Shown here: one piece after another, positions 16,001-24,517 of the stretch
Layout: each line of letters opens with the position of its first letter
How positions within the stretch are numbered: position 1 is the stretch's first letter
NCBI GenBank assembly: GCA_025354885.1
Contig: JANXLY010000269.1
Coordinates: 1 to 36,482 of the forward strand
Source of the DNA: Acidobacteriota bacterium
Lineage (GTDB): Bacteria; Acidobacteriota; Terriglobia; Bryobacterales; Bryobacteraceae
DNA: 36,482 bases
Direction of reading: 5' to 3'
Translations under genes and position numbers: made by a program
Notes under the pieces: model-generated
What the model saw: only the letters and a program-made list of their open reading frames with translations
Database searches by the model: none
Told to the model about the DNA's origin: nothing

Positions 16001-16191
16001 ATTGCCTCAGCACTGTCCAGGCGCAGGCCGCCCATCGCAGTATTGGTGTGGCAACTGAAGCAGTTGTTCACAAGGATCGGGCGGATTTTGTTTTCGAAAA
16101 ATTCTGGGGTGTTCGGGCTCTGCGCCAGAGCGGCAGAGACAGAAATCATCAATGTGAGAAGCATTTGACAGGACAGCTTGCCGAAACTCAT
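13069..16191 (-). CDS. Large exported c-type haem protein, PSD1/DUF1549/DUF1553
   Basis: About 1040 residues from the ATG whose complement ends at 16191; an upstream in-frame TTG at 16248 would put 19 residues before the signal peptide (MSFGKLSCQMLLTLMISVSAALAQ). A PSCyt1-type module near the N-terminus holds one haem-c site (CFSCH, C44/C47/H48) and the GGLRLDSAEAMLKGG motif. DUF1549 follows (about 130-350, with YGERWGRVWLDVARYGEDD and VACARCHDHKYDPI, a second CxxCH). DUF1553 follows around 660-1040, ending WGRYAKILLSSSEFLFIN. Oddities are a CPGCG motif in the linker and a roughly 90-residue Lys/Glu, Pro and Met/Gly-rich insertion just before the C-terminus. It is co-transcribed with the DUF1501 gene. 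A role in periplasmic redox or polymer degradation is inference. Confidence 0.92.
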   Translation of the reverse strand: MSFGKLSCQMLLTLMISVSAALAQSPNTPEFFENKIRPILVNNCFSCHTNTAMGGLRLDSAEAMLKGGAKRGAAVVAGDPDKSALILAIRHSDPDPKSRMPLGSKLKDADIEALTAWVKAGAVWPRAIPTVAKVNGKFVIFPEQKKFWSMLPLKQPELPSVKDPKWGKTNIDRFVLSRIEKEGLKPVRFASRTDLIRRAHLDLTGLPPTYDEVQTFLKDTSPDAYSKVLDKLLASPHYGERWGRVWLDVARYGEDDYRSLDPMRRGFNPYPNAYVYRDWVIQSFNDDMPYDQFVKAQIAGDLMDPKTRHKTLPATGFIGLGPWYYDNGSTEVTRADERHDRVDVVTRGFLGLTVACARCHDHKYDPIPQSDYYAIAGVFSNVTYEEYPLAPKSVIEEFRKIEDQIDQKQKMMGEIQGNLSKALSQSLVFQTSNYLQGAFEVIGPKKTELATVVENRKLDYEVLERWIKYMAKPTKKYAYKDAWQAMIKTPAPSAQDAKKLAEKFQEDAVAVMLTHSELDSENKVIADKALEGTKPKKRTNKPSDFVTNDDFCPGCGLRLKSMPDDQSNFYTEIFQRELSDTDDPNAMGEMGFRNMKPGVLMFRGWGLESRVGSESQTQLATIRKDIEVSRKKLEPHYPYLHGVKDKPLDQISELPLAIRGDPMQTGDEVPRHFLSVLSPSDPAPLKQGSGRLELAEAIIRQPLNTRVIVNRVWKGHFGSGIVDTPSNFGITGERPTNPELLEYLAATFVANGQSIKKLHKEVMLSSAYQLASENEANNYAKDSGNRLYWRYEKKRLDAEQLRDSVLLVAGNLDPSLGGPSGDLKPSFLRRTVYGKVSRYKIDEYLQLFDFPTPAISAEKRFTTTVPLQRLFLLNSDFMQIEAEELAKKVMPEPDNRARVKKLFQQIYGRDASEEEIKLGIEYIKSEPLLSYEERKKKEKEKPPAEGTRRGPGGAGPPEVSKADAPKQIIAKTERPPAETPEAASEVDKPAAPGEMPMGMGMMGGMGRGPAAEEKPVVYEATIWGRYAKILLSSSEFLFIN

Positions 16192-16353
16192 TGCGACCGT
16201 TTTCTTTTCCAAGACTTGATTCAATTGTATCGAGGACGGGAATAGCAAAACAGGGCTAATGCGAAGACGTAGAAAAAGAAGGAGAGCAAACTGAGCTCGA
16301 AACCAAAACAGGACTAACCACGAATTAATAGGTATAGCGGTTTTGCCTAAGAT

Positions 16354-16382
16354 TTGTCAATCGTTCGGCGGAACGCTATACT
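16354..16382 (+). promoter_or_regulatory. Near-consensus sigma70-type promoter
   Basis: TTGTCA (16354-16359), a 17-base spacer and TATACT (16377-16382), which is very close to TTGACA-N17-TATAAT. Transcription would begin near 16389 and drive the propeller gene starting at 16453. The 261-base divergent intergenic region (16192-16452) probably also holds the promoter of the PSD1 unit, which I could not locate. Confidence 0.65.
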
Positions 16383-16452
16383 CGCTTTTCGGCCATGGTC
16401 GCCTATTGTTCCCTGTCTTGAATCCTTCCCAAAAAATTTTCCTGAGGTCTTG

Positions 16453-17472
16453 ATGCGATTCCAAACAACTCTTGTTTCGATGTTCCTGCTACTGTCTTTG
16501 CTTTCCACGGGGAAAGAAAAAGAAAAGCCAGCCAAGAATCCGGCTTGGCCTCCGAAGGCTGGCATCAAGACTCCTGGCATTCAAATTCCATTTGCCAATT
16601 TGAAGGCCGAAGCGGAACTGAGCCTCGAAGGTACGCCCAACTGGCTGCTTGCGGAGGGCATGACAATCCTGATTCCGATTCAGAACAAGGGCAGCATTGC
16701 GCGCATAGGAAGCCGCGACAACAAGGCGATGGATTCCTGGAAAGGAATCGAAGAACCTTGCGGGGGCCTGACCACTGCATTTGGGGATCTATGGGTGCCT
16801 GACTGCAAGAAGCAGTCCATTGCGCGTCTTGAATTGAAGACGGGAAAACTGTCTGCGACAGTTCCTCTTGGAATTGGCAAAGGCAGTTTGGTTCTTGCGG
16901 CAACGGCTGACAGCGTTTGGGTCTTGAGCGATGAGAAGGGGACTCTGTCGCGAGTCGATCCAAAGGACAACAGCGTTGTCAGCGAACTTCGACTTGGGCC
17001 AAGCTGCAATACGGTTCAGTTTGAACAGGAAGCGCTTTGGGTCACTTGCCCGAATGAGAATCGATTGCTGCGTATAGACCCGAAGTCCAACCTCGTCGAC
17101 AAACGCATAGAGACGGCCACGGAACCAGTGGCTGCAGCGTTTGGAGAGGGCCACTTCTGGGTGTTGGGGAACAAGGAGGGGAAGGTTTCGAAGATCGATC
17201 CAAAGACCTCCAAGATCGTAGCGACGATCGAAACCGGAGTGCCGAATGGCAAGGGAAATCTTGTTTTTGGTGACGGGCACGTGTGGGTTGCAGCGAGTGG
17301 CTACCCCCTCACAAAGATCAACGCCCAGACAGATAAGGTGGTGCAGCAGTTTGTTGGGGATGGTGCAGGAACGCTTCGCTTTGCTGTTGGGTCGCTTTGG
17401 ATACTGAATCCGGCGAAGTCGACAGTTTCGCGCTTTGACCCCAAGCTCATCGCAGCTACTCTGCCAGATTAG
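16453..17472 (+). CDS. Exported Vgb/YncE-like beta-propeller protein
   Basis: A 339-residue protein. The open frame begins at 16354, but that codon lies inside the promoter. The ATG at 16453 follows a TGAGGT ribosome binding site and begins a signal peptide (MRFQTTLVSMFLLLSLLS), so it is the better start. The mature part has about six or seven repeats of a pattern like SVWVLSDEKGTLSRVDPKD, in which an S-V/L-W-V strand is followed by L-x-R-I/V-DPK. This is typical of virginiamycin-B-lyase-like or YncE-like seven-bladed propellers. No catalytic residues can be assigned, so a binding or scaffolding role is as likely as catalysis. The large Asp-box protein gene starts 26 bases downstream and may share its transcript. 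Confidence 0.8.
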   Translation: MRFQTTLVSMFLLLSLLSTGKEKEKPAKNPAWPPKAGIKTPGIQIPFANLKAEAELSLEGTPNWLLAEGMTILIPIQNKGSIARIGSRDNKAMDSWKGIEEPCGGLTTAFGDLWVPDCKKQSIARLELKTGKLSATVPLGIGKGSLVLAATADSVWVLSDEKGTLSRVDPKDNSVVSELRLGPSCNTVQFEQEALWVTCPNENRLLRIDPKSNLVDKRIETATEPVAAAFGEGHFWVLGNKEGKVSKIDPKTSKIVATIETGVPNGKGNLVFGDGHVWVAASGYPLTKINAQTDKVVQQFVGDGAGTLRFAVGSLWILNPAKSTVSRFDPKLIAATLPD

Positions 17473-17484
17473 CGGAATCGCTGG

Positions 17485-17490
17485 TATTCT
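17485..17490 (+). promoter_or_regulatory. Possible -10 element immediately before a start codon
   Basis: TATTCT sits 8 bases before ATG 17499, so a transcript from it would be nearly leaderless. No good -35 is seen. A similar TAGTCT (21941-21946) sits 6 bases before the cytochrome gene start at 21953. Confidence 0.2.
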
Positions 17491-17498
17491 CGTCAATC

Positions 17499-20400
17499 AT
17501 GACGAGACAGTTCCTTTCCATCCTTCTGCTTTATGTTGGAGCGCTTGGCGCGCAGAGTTTAGACCCCAAACTTTGGCAGGACCTCAAGTGGCGTATGATC
17601 GGGCCATTTCGAGCCGGTCGCACTGTCGGCGCCGTTGGGCTGCCGCACGAGCCAAACACTTTTTTCATTGGTGTCAATCATGGCGGAGTGTGGAAAACAA
17701 CCGATGCCGGCCGCACCTGGAAGCCTATCTTCGATGACCAGCCGACGGGATCCATTGGTGATCTGGCGGTTTCGGAATCAGATCCGAATGTGATCTATGT
17801 CGGTAGTGGAGAGGGATTGCAACGACCCGACCTCAGCATTGGCGATGGCATCTACAAGACCGTCGATGGCGGCAAGACCTGGCGCAACATGGGGCTCAAG
17901 GATGCGCAGCAGATTGGACGCGTCATAGTGGATTACAAAAATCCGCAGCGAGTTTTTGTGGCAGCGATGGGGCATCCTTATGGACCGAATGCGCAGCGTG
18001 GAGTGTATCGATCACTCGATGGGGGAGAGACCTGGAAGCAGGTTCTGTTCAAGGACGTCAACACGGGCGCTACTCAAATCGAATTTGATTCAAAAGACCC
18101 GCAAACACTTTACGCAGATCTTTGGGCAGGCAGACAGGGCCCCTGGGAGAATGGCCAGTGGCAGGGTCCGGGGAGCGGTTTGTATAAGAGCACGGATGGT
18201 GGCGATACCTGGCGGCCACTCACCAATGGCTTACCGACCTTTGCTCAAGGATTGGGGCGCATCGGTTTTGACATTGCTCCCAGCAATCCAAAAATTCTTT
18301 ATGCAGTCGTCGATGCCAATGCGCAGTATGGCGGAATCTATCGGAGCGATGATGCTGGCGAAAATTGGCGGCAGGTGAGTCGAGACGCACGCACTTGGGG
18401 GCGCGGGTCAGACTTTGCAGAAATTCGTGTTCACCCCAAAGACCCGGAGATGATGTTTGTCGCGAACACGGCCAGCTATGTATCGCGAGATGGAGGCAAG
18501 ACATTTACCGCATTCAAAGGGGCTCCAGGTGGCGACGACTACCACCGCATCTGGATCCACTGGGAGAAGCCCGAGATCATGCTCTTTGCTACCGACCAGG
18601 GAGCAACGATTACCGTAAATGGAGGGGAGAGTTGGAGCAGTTGGTACAACCAGCCGACAGCGCAGTTTTATCACGTAACGACAGACCAGCGCTTCCCATA
18701 TTGGGTTTATGGCGGGCAGCAGGAGAGTGGCAGCGCGGCTGTGTCAAGCCGCGGCGACCACGGCGCCATCACAGCGAGAGACTGGCAGACAGTTGGCGTC
18801 GACGAATACGGCTACGTGGCGATTGATCCGCTCGATCCGGACATTCTCTATGGCGGCAAAATGACACGCTTTGACCGCAAGACCGGGCAATCACAAAGCA
18901 TCGCACCGGACGCAGTGCGCAGCGGCAAGTATCGTTTTTTACGGACAGCTCCCGCCGTGTTTTCTATGGTAGACAAACGGACGCTCTACTACGCCGGCAA
19001 TGTTCTCTTTAAGACCCTGAATGGCGGTCAAAAATGGATTGTAATCAGCCCCGACTTGAGCAGGGAGAAGACAGAAGTTCCGGAGAGCATCGGTGTGTAT
19101 CGAAATGCTGATCTCGAAAGGATGGCTAGACGCGGTGTGATCTACACGGTGGCCCCTTCGTTTCAAGACTTGAATACGATTTGGGTAGGTACCGACGACG
19201 GCTTGATCCACAGTACACGCGATGGCGGAAAGACCTGGAAGAACATCACTCCGCCCGACCTCACAGCCTGGAGCAAAGTCTCCTTGATGGAGGCATCTCA
19301 TTTTGATAACTTGAGCGCTTATGCAGCAGTGAATCGCTTTCGGCTTGACGACTTGCGGCCGCATATTTTCCGCACACACGATGGCGGTAAGACCTGGACT
19401 CGTATCGTGGACGGCATCCCTGAAAACGAAGTGGTGAACGCCGTACGCGAAGATCCGAAGCGCAAAGGGTTGCTGTATGCGGCGACAGAACGTTCGGTCT
19501 ATTTTTCGATTGACGATGGCGCGCATTGGAACCGTCTTCGCATGAATATGCCGTCTACTTCCATTCGCGACATCGTGGTTCATGATGACGATCTGGTGGT
19601 TGGGACACATGGCCGCAGCTTCTGGATTCTGGACAACGTGACTGCTTTACGGCAGATCTCGGAGAAGACAGTAGCGAGTGAGGCAACGCTTTTTCAGCCA
19701 CCGATCACCTTTCGCCTGCGGCGAAATTTGAATTCCGATACTCCACCGCCACCGGAAGAACCAGTCGGCCAGAATCCGCCGGATGGCGCGATGATCGATT
19801 ACTACCTCGCCAGTGATATGGCAGAACCTGTATCGCTTGAGATTCTGGATGCGACAGGGAAACTCGTGCGTCGTTATCGCAGTGACGATGTGCTTGATCC
19901 TGTAAGGGAAGAGACACTCGCCTACCCGAGCTACTGGTTTCGTCCGGCCAAACGGCTCTCTGCAAGCGCAGGCATGCGGCGCTGGATTTGGGATTTGCGC
20001 TACGCTCCGCCCGAGGGCTTTGCCAAGAATTATCCGATCTCGGCAATCTATCGCGATACGCCTCCGGGTCCGGAGGGCCCCTTGGCTCTTCCTGGGATTT
20101 ACAAAGTGAGGCTGTCAGTGAATGGCAAGACCTATACCCAAGCGCTAACGCTAAAGATGGATCCGCGCGTCAAGACGCCAGCAATCGGGATCGCCAAGAT
20201 GTTCGAACTCACTCAGCTTTGTGCGAGCAAGATTGCAACTCTCCGCGAAACACAGCAAGGGATTCGGGGGCTGCGCGTGAAGCTGGAAGAGTTATCGAGA
20301 AAGTCGCAGGGACCCGACACCGACCAGCTCAAGCAATTGGTATTACGCGCACAAAACCTCGAAGGCGCTGGACGCGGGGTTAAGAGCTTTGAAAGTCTGG

Positions 20401-20561
20401 CCTCTGAATATCTTGGGCTGTTGACGCATATGGATCAGGCGGATGCGATGCCCACAGCACAACAGATTGCCGGACTTGCGGAATTGGGAAAGACAGAAAT
20501 TGATCTCAATGCGGCTTGGTCAGAATTGCAAAAGCAAGGGCTCAAGCATCTTACACCTTGA
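17499..20561 (+). CDS. Exported VPS10/sortilin-like Asp-box (BNR) repeat protein
   Basis: A 1020-residue protein with a short signal peptide (MTRQFLSILLLYVGALGAQ). Residues 30 to about 720 hold at least eleven Asp-box repeats (forms such as TTDAGRTW, TVDGGKTW, SLDGGETW and THDGGKTW), which fold as ten-bladed or double beta-propellers. A beta-sandwich-like region follows (about 730-930, containing DATGKLVRRYRSDD and the WDLRYAPPEG stretch), then a C-terminal helical part. This architecture is frequent in Acidobacteria and Bacteroidetes proteins annotated as glycosyl hydrolase or sortilin-like, but I see no glycosidase active site and would not call it an enzyme. Its stop overlaps the convergent acyltransferase gene by 11 bases. 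Confidence 0.85.
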   Translation: MTRQFLSILLLYVGALGAQSLDPKLWQDLKWRMIGPFRAGRTVGAVGLPHEPNTFFIGVNHGGVWKTTDAGRTWKPIFDDQPTGSIGDLAVSESDPNVIYVGSGEGLQRPDLSIGDGIYKTVDGGKTWRNMGLKDAQQIGRVIVDYKNPQRVFVAAMGHPYGPNAQRGVYRSLDGGETWKQVLFKDVNTGATQIEFDSKDPQTLYADLWAGRQGPWENGQWQGPGSGLYKSTDGGDTWRPLTNGLPTFAQGLGRIGFDIAPSNPKILYAVVDANAQYGGIYRSDDAGENWRQVSRDARTWGRGSDFAEIRVHPKDPEMMFVANTASYVSRDGGKTFTAFKGAPGGDDYHRIWIHWEKPEIMLFATDQGATITVNGGESWSSWYNQPTAQFYHVTTDQRFPYWVYGGQQESGSAAVSSRGDHGAITARDWQTVGVDEYGYVAIDPLDPDILYGGKMTRFDRKTGQSQSIAPDAVRSGKYRFLRTAPAVFSMVDKRTLYYAGNVLFKTLNGGQKWIVISPDLSREKTEVPESIGVYRNADLERMARRGVIYTVAPSFQDLNTIWVGTDDGLIHSTRDGGKTWKNITPPDLTAWSKVSLMEASHFDNLSAYAAVNRFRLDDLRPHIFRTHDGGKTWTRIVDGIPENEVVNAVREDPKRKGLLYAATERSVYFSIDDGAHWNRLRMNMPSTSIRDIVVHDDDLVVGTHGRSFWILDNVTALRQISEKTVASEATLFQPPITFRLRRNLNSDTPPPPEEPVGQNPPDGAMIDYYLASDMAEPVSLEILDATGKLVRRYRSDDVLDPVREETLAYPSYWFRPAKRLSASAGMRRWIWDLRYAPPEGFAKNYPISAIYRDTPPGPEGPLALPGIYKVRLSVNGKTYTQALTLKMDPRVKTPAIGIAKMFELTQLCASKIATLRETQQGIRGLRVKLEELSRKSQGPDTDQLKQLVLRAQNLEGAGRGVKSFESLASEYLGLLTHMDQADAMPTAQQIAGLAELGKTEIDLNAAWSELQKQGLKHLTP

Positions 20562-21630
20562 GGAAGATCTTGCGCCGGTACATCCAGAGGAGCAGCCACC
20601 ATTCCGAGAAAAGCACCATGGGCGGCAACAGGAACTGTAGTGGCAGGTAATTGCCCAAATGGATGCGGAATGAAGTTGCGATTGGCTCCTCGAGCACATG
20701 CGCGATCCAGTATGCGGCGATCGAGTTCATCCCGATGACGAGCAGAGGAAAAGCCCAACGCGTCCAACCGCGAATTTCGAGAATGTAGCGAAATCCTGCA
20801 AGAAAGAAGAAGCACAGGCCACCGCTGAATAGTGTCCAGGCAGGCGTCCAGATTCGTTTCACGATAGGGCAGACGCCAGCAAAGTGAGTGATGAGACCGG
20901 CGGCGACCAGAAGCGCACCAGTCTTCCAGTATCGGTTGAGTCGTGCCTCTGCCTGAAGGTATTTCCCGGCAATCAAGCCCAGGATCATCGTGCCCAGAGT
21001 GGGAATGAAGCTGAGTGTGACGTAGCCGCCGCGATTGGCTGTGAATGCTTCGATGCGGGGAAAGAGATTCAGAAACCAGGCATCGAAGGCAACTCCAAGA
21101 TTGTCTGCCTTCCACCAGTGAGCTGCGAAGGGCTGATCGGCAATCGGATACATAGCCCATGCCGACCAGTAGCCGGCCAGAATCAATACCAGACTGATCC
21201 ACTGCGTACGAAGTGTGGTGCGACCGAGGAGGAAGAGAAATGGGTAACCCATTCCAATCTGAGTGAGCGTGTCTTCGAAGGTGAAATTGGTCTGCTTGGA
21301 ATGAGTCGAACGCAGAAAGATTCCCATCGCGATGAGTACCAAGGATCGCACGAGCGTGTGGCCAAACAGTTGCGAGAAAACAGCGCCTTTGGCGAGTCGG
21401 CTGGCAAGGGCAAAGGGCAGAGAAACACCGGCAAGAAACGAGAAAGATGGCTGGATCAGGTCGTGCAGGGAACAGCCTTCCCAAGCCACGTGCGACTGGT
21501 GAAAGGCAAGGAAATCGAGAATGGGATTTCCAGGATAAGCACGAGCAAGACTGGAGAGCCGGAGCACCTCAGCCATCATCAGCAGCATCACAAAGCCGCG
21601 GTAAACATCAATTGAAATATTTCGGGACAC
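20551..21630 (-). CDS. DUF5009/HGSNAT-like multi-spanning membrane acyltransferase
   Basis: I take the GTG whose complement ends at 21630 as the start (359 residues). The frame stays open to 21723, but that part would run into the divergent YkgJ-type gene. The protein opens with SRNISIDVYRGFVMLLMM, the R-x-x-S-x-D-x-x-R-G motif of heparan-alpha-glucosaminide N-acetyltransferase-like proteins. About ten hydrophobic helices follow, with the conserved-looking EGCSLHDLIQPSFSFLAGVSLPF segment containing the candidate His, and MNSIAAYWIAHVLEE near the end. Members move acetyl groups across the membrane onto amino sugars or glycans, but the actual substrate here is unknown. The ribosome binding site is not clear, so the exact start is uncertain. 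Confidence 0.8.
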   Translation of the reverse strand: MSRNISIDVYRGFVMLLMMAEVLRLSSLARAYPGNPILDFLAFHQSHVAWEGCSLHDLIQPSFSFLAGVSLPFALASRLAKGAVFSQLFGHTLVRSLVLIAMGIFLRSTHSKQTNFTFEDTLTQIGMGYPFLFLLGRTTLRTQWISLVLILAGYWSAWAMYPIADQPFAAHWWKADNLGVAFDAWFLNLFPRIEAFTANRGGYVTLSFIPTLGTMILGLIAGKYLQAEARLNRYWKTGALLVAAGLITHFAGVCPIVKRIWTPAWTLFSGGLCFFFLAGFRYILEIRGWTRWAFPLLVIGMNSIAAYWIAHVLEEPIATSFRIHLGNYLPLQFLLPPMVLFSEWWLLLWMYRRKIFLKV

Positions 21631-21655
21631 GCGAGTGTCAGTATATTCGGTATTG

Positions 21656-21916
21656 ATGGATTGCCGTAAGGGGTGTGCCGCCTGTTGTATTGTGCCGTCG
21701 ATTTCGTCGGCGATTCCAGGCATGCCCGAAGGAAAGTCGGCGTTCGTGCGTTGCGTTCAACTGAGTGCGGAGAATCACTGTTTGCTCTTTGGCAAGCCAG
21801 AGCGGCCGGCAGTTTGCCTGAGTCTCAAGCCAGGCATGGAAATTTGCGGGGCAACGAATGAAGAAGCGTTTGTCCTACTGAGCCATCTCGAAGCTGCCAC
21901 GCTACCGCGCCCGTGA
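21656..21916 (+). CDS. YkgJ-type cysteine-cluster protein
   Basis: An 86-residue protein from ATG 21656 (a GTG at 21635 would add 7 residues). It opens MDCRKGCAACC, the Cys-rich start of the YkgJ / zinc-or-iron-chelating family (PF03692). More cysteines follow in VRCVQLSAENHCLLFG, AVCLSL and MEICG, the spacing expected for this metal-binding fold. The family role is unknown; iron-sulfur or zinc binding is assumed. It is shorter than many members but complete in motif order. It is divergent from the acyltransferase gene and lies 36 bases upstream of the cytochrome gene on the same strand, so co-expression is possible. Confidence 0.8.
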   Translation: MDCRKGCAACCIVPSISSAIPGMPEGKSAFVRCVQLSAENHCLLFGKPERPAVCLSLKPGMEICGATNEEAFVLLSHLEAATLPRP

Positions 21917-21952
21917 GCCGATCTCACCAGGATTTGCGCGTAGTCTAGTGAT

Positions 21953-22930
21953 ATGAAACGAACAATTGCGCTCAGTTTTCTCGTCGCATTGGTCGGCGCT
22001 GCTACCTGGTTTGTAATGCGCGGGCCGAATGCTGCGCCACCTTCAGCCATCACGGTAGATCGCAGTCCGGCCCGCATCGAGAGGGGCAAGTATATCTATG
22101 AAGTCCTATCAAGCTGCGAGGATTGTCACACCGAACGAAACTGGAAAAAGTTTGCAGCGCCAGTCTTGACAAGTTTGAGCGGTGGAGGCCAGGTTTTCCC
22201 CAAAGAGTTGGGATTGCCGGGTCAAATCGCTCCACCCAATATTACTCAGGATCCTGAGCATGGCTTGGGGAAATGGACAGATGGCGAAATCATTCGGGCC
22301 GTGCGAGAGGGCGTATCTCGGGACGGGAGAGCACTTTTCCCGATGATGCCCTACCAGAGCTTCGCAAAGATGAGCGACGAAGATGTTCAGTCGCTGGTTG
22401 CTTATCTGCGAACGGTTCCCTCAATTAACAAAGCCGTACCGAAGACGAAAGTCGACTTCCCGGTGAGCATTTTCATGAAGAGTGCGCCACAGCCTGTAAC
22501 GACAGTAGTCGCAGCACCAGACAAATCAAATCAGCTGGAGTATGGAAAGTACCTTGTAGAAATGAGTGGCTGTGAGATGTGCCATTCCAGGAAGGAGCGT
22601 GGCGAAGTTGTGAGTGGAATGAATTTTGCCGGCGGCGAGGTATTCAGAGTTGGCGAATTTGAAGTTGTAAGTGCAAACATTAGTGCCGACCCAGAGACGG
22701 GGATCGGCAACTGGACGGAGCAGCGCTTCATCGACAAGTTCAAGGGCTATGCAAACTTCACGAACGAGAACCTGCCGCCGGCAGTTCAGGTGAATTTTAC
22801 TGTGATGCCATGGCTTGGTTTGAGAAACTTGCATGAAGACGAACTGAAGGCCATCTTCGCCTATTTGAAGACTATGAAGCCCGTGCGCAACAAAGTGGAA
22901 TCGCATCCACTAGTTGCCTCCAGGTTGTAG
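21953..22930 (+). CDS. Exported or membrane-anchored dihaem cytochrome c
   Basis: A 325-residue protein with an N-terminal signal anchor (KRTIALSFLVALVGAATWFVM) and two haem-c attachment sites, CEDCH (C55/C58/H59) and CEMCH (C207/C210/H211). Candidate distal Met ligands follow each (FPMMPYQSF near 130 and VMPWLGL near 283). Internal duplication is clear: each half has GKY, CxxCH, a Gly-rich stretch and an N-I-(T/S)-x-DPE-x-G-x-G-x-W-(T/S) motif. This resembles the cytochrome subunits of membrane alcohol or aldehyde dehydrogenases (gluconate dehydrogenase type), but no dehydrogenase subunit is adjacent. It probably passes electrons to the respiratory chain from an unlinked enzyme. It ends 7 bases from the convergent kinase gene. 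Confidence 0.9.
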   Translation: MKRTIALSFLVALVGAATWFVMRGPNAAPPSAITVDRSPARIERGKYIYEVLSSCEDCHTERNWKKFAAPVLTSLSGGGQVFPKELGLPGQIAPPNITQDPEHGLGKWTDGEIIRAVREGVSRDGRALFPMMPYQSFAKMSDEDVQSLVAYLRTVPSINKAVPKTKVDFPVSIFMKSAPQPVTTVVAAPDKSNQLEYGKYLVEMSGCEMCHSRKERGEVVSGMNFAGGEVFRVGEFEVVSANISADPETGIGNWTEQRFIDKFKGYANFTNENLPPAVQVNFTVMPWLGLRNLHEDELKAIFAYLKTMKPVRNKVESHPLVASRL

Positions 22931-22937
22931 ATGAAAT

Positions 22938-24512
22938 TCAGGGCTTTACATTGGCGCTGGAAGGAGCGGGGGCATCTCGCTTGACTGGATTGAGCGCCTT
23001 CACCCCATTGGCGAAGCGTCGAAAAAGACCCTTTCGCGGTGCTGTTCCAATCGGTTCAGGCAAGCTGGGCTGGATGGCGGACTTTGGCGGAGTAGAACTA
23101 AGAATCGGGGGCTCCTCAATTCGCTTGCGAGGCACCTCTACGACAACAACTGGCGCGGGATTGGCTGCCGCCAGAGGGCTGGTAGGCACCGGAGCTGCAT
23201 TCATGCGAGCTAATGCCTTGGCGTCGCCCCAAACTACGACTTGGGGTGCAGGAGCCGTAGCCGTGGCTGGAGCCAGCGGGCGTTTGGGAGCGCTGCTTCT
23301 TCGAATAACTGCTCCGCCATTGCCTTGCGGCAAAGTGGGCAATTCTTTTGGCCCAGGCGACAATTCAATTGGTTTCAGTGGCGCATTCGCATTCAATTCG
23401 GCAGCAGCCGGAACTGAAGTTTGAACCAGGGGCAGTCTCCTGGGTGTGGTACCAAAACGCGATCGGCCCGTTTCGAAATCGTAAAACATAACCGGAGCTA
23501 TGGCCGCTACAACAACGCCGACCCCGAATATTGCCGCCATTGCGGGCGAAGCAAAGACACCCAACAGCGGCTTGGTTTTTTTCTTTGGACTCGCCTCGTC
23601 TTCTGCCGGGATGGGAGCAGCATAGGAATGGGACAGGGCTTGTGGGCTAGCTGTTGCAGGAGTTGAAACTGTCTCGTGTATGGACATGGGAACCTCGCTC
23701 GGGCCATCAATCGCGCTTAGAAACTCGGCCGTAGTCTGGAATCGATCCCAGGGATTTTTGGCCATTGCCTTCAGAATTGCTGCACTAATGAATTCAGGAA
23801 TTGCTGCGTTTCGTGCAATCGGCGGCTGCGGTTTGGCCTGCACGTGGGCCTGCATCAAAAGGAAGCTCGACTCAGCCTCAAATGGCTTCGTTCCTGTGAG
23901 CAGCTCATACAAAACAATCCCGGTCGAATAGATATCACTCCGCTGATCCGTAGCTGCAGTACCGCGCACTTGTTCGGGCGAAATGTAATAGGGTGATCCA
24001 GACATTCCGCCTGATTCTGTCACGCTCAGATCTGCAGATCCCTTGGCAAGTCCAAAATCGGTGAGTTTGATTCGGCCGTCGTCGCTGACGATAATGTTCG
24101 CAGTAGATACGTCCCGGTGGATCACGCCATTCGAATGAGCATAGGAAAGTGCGAGCAGGACCTGCCGGATCAGGTTGATTGACTGATCCAGATTGAGGCG
24201 ACGGCGTTCGAGCACCTTTTGCAAAGTGACACCATCAATCAGCTCCATGATCATTACAAGGTCGTCTTCAAGCCAGAAGGCGTTGAGTACGGCAGCAATG
24301 TTGGGATGATCCAGGCTCGCCTGGAGCCGAATCTCGCGCAGCACTCGATGCGCATATTCTTGTGAATTCGGGCGACCGTTGGCGAGGATCTTCATCGCTT
24401 CCCGGCGGCGAGTAATCAGATGTTGAACTTTAAGTACGCGACCATTGCCGCCCACGCCGAGTTCTTCGACGATCTGATAGTGCCCGATGGATTCGCCAAT
24501 TTGCAATGCCAT
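22938..24512 (-). CDS. Hanks-type Ser/Thr protein kinase with transmembrane helix and Pro-rich tail
   Basis: A 524-residue kinase. All core residues are present: glycine loop GVGGNG (19-24), lysine K41 in EAMKIL, helix-C E60, HRD with D134, N139, DFG (152-154) and SPEQ (178-181). The catalytic loop is unusual, HRDVSTAN instead of HRDLKPAN, so the usual Lys after HRD-x is Ser. Activity is still likely. The kinase domain ends near 270; a linker leads to one transmembrane helix around 322-345 and a roughly 175-residue Pro/Ala-rich tail outside, without PASTA or TPR repeats. Its start lies 5 bases after the stop of the pseudokinase gene, so the two are co-transcribed and their products are likely partners. 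Confidence 0.92.
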   Translation of the reverse strand: MALQIGESIGHYQIVEELGVGGNGRVLKVQHLITRRREAMKILANGRPNSQEYAHRVLREIRLQASLDHPNIAAVLNAFWLEDDLVMIMELIDGVTLQKVLERRRLNLDQSINLIRQVLLALSYAHSNGVIHRDVSTANIIVSDDGRIKLTDFGLAKGSADLSVTESGGMSGSPYYISPEQVRGTAATDQRSDIYSTGIVLYELLTGTKPFEAESSFLLMQAHVQAKPQPPIARNAAIPEFISAAILKAMAKNPWDRFQTTAEFLSAIDGPSEVPMSIHETVSTPATASPQALSHSYAAPIPAEDEASPKKKTKPLLGVFASPAMAAIFGVGVVVAAIAPVMFYDFETGRSRFGTTPRRLPLVQTSVPAAAELNANAPLKPIELSPGPKELPTLPQGNGGAVIRRSSAPKRPLAPATATAPAPQVVVWGDAKALARMNAAPVPTSPLAAANPAPVVVVEVPRKRIEEPPILSSTPPKSAIQPSLPEPIGTAPRKGLFRRFANGVKALNPVKRDAPAPSSANVKP

Positions 24513-24517
24513 GGCGC

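Noticed and set aside
20435..21484. 349-codon minus-strand frame overlapping the DUF5009-like gene
   Set aside because: Its translation is rich in Arg, Ser, His and Cys with no hydrophobic helices. The alternative frame gives a coherent multi-spanning membrane protein.
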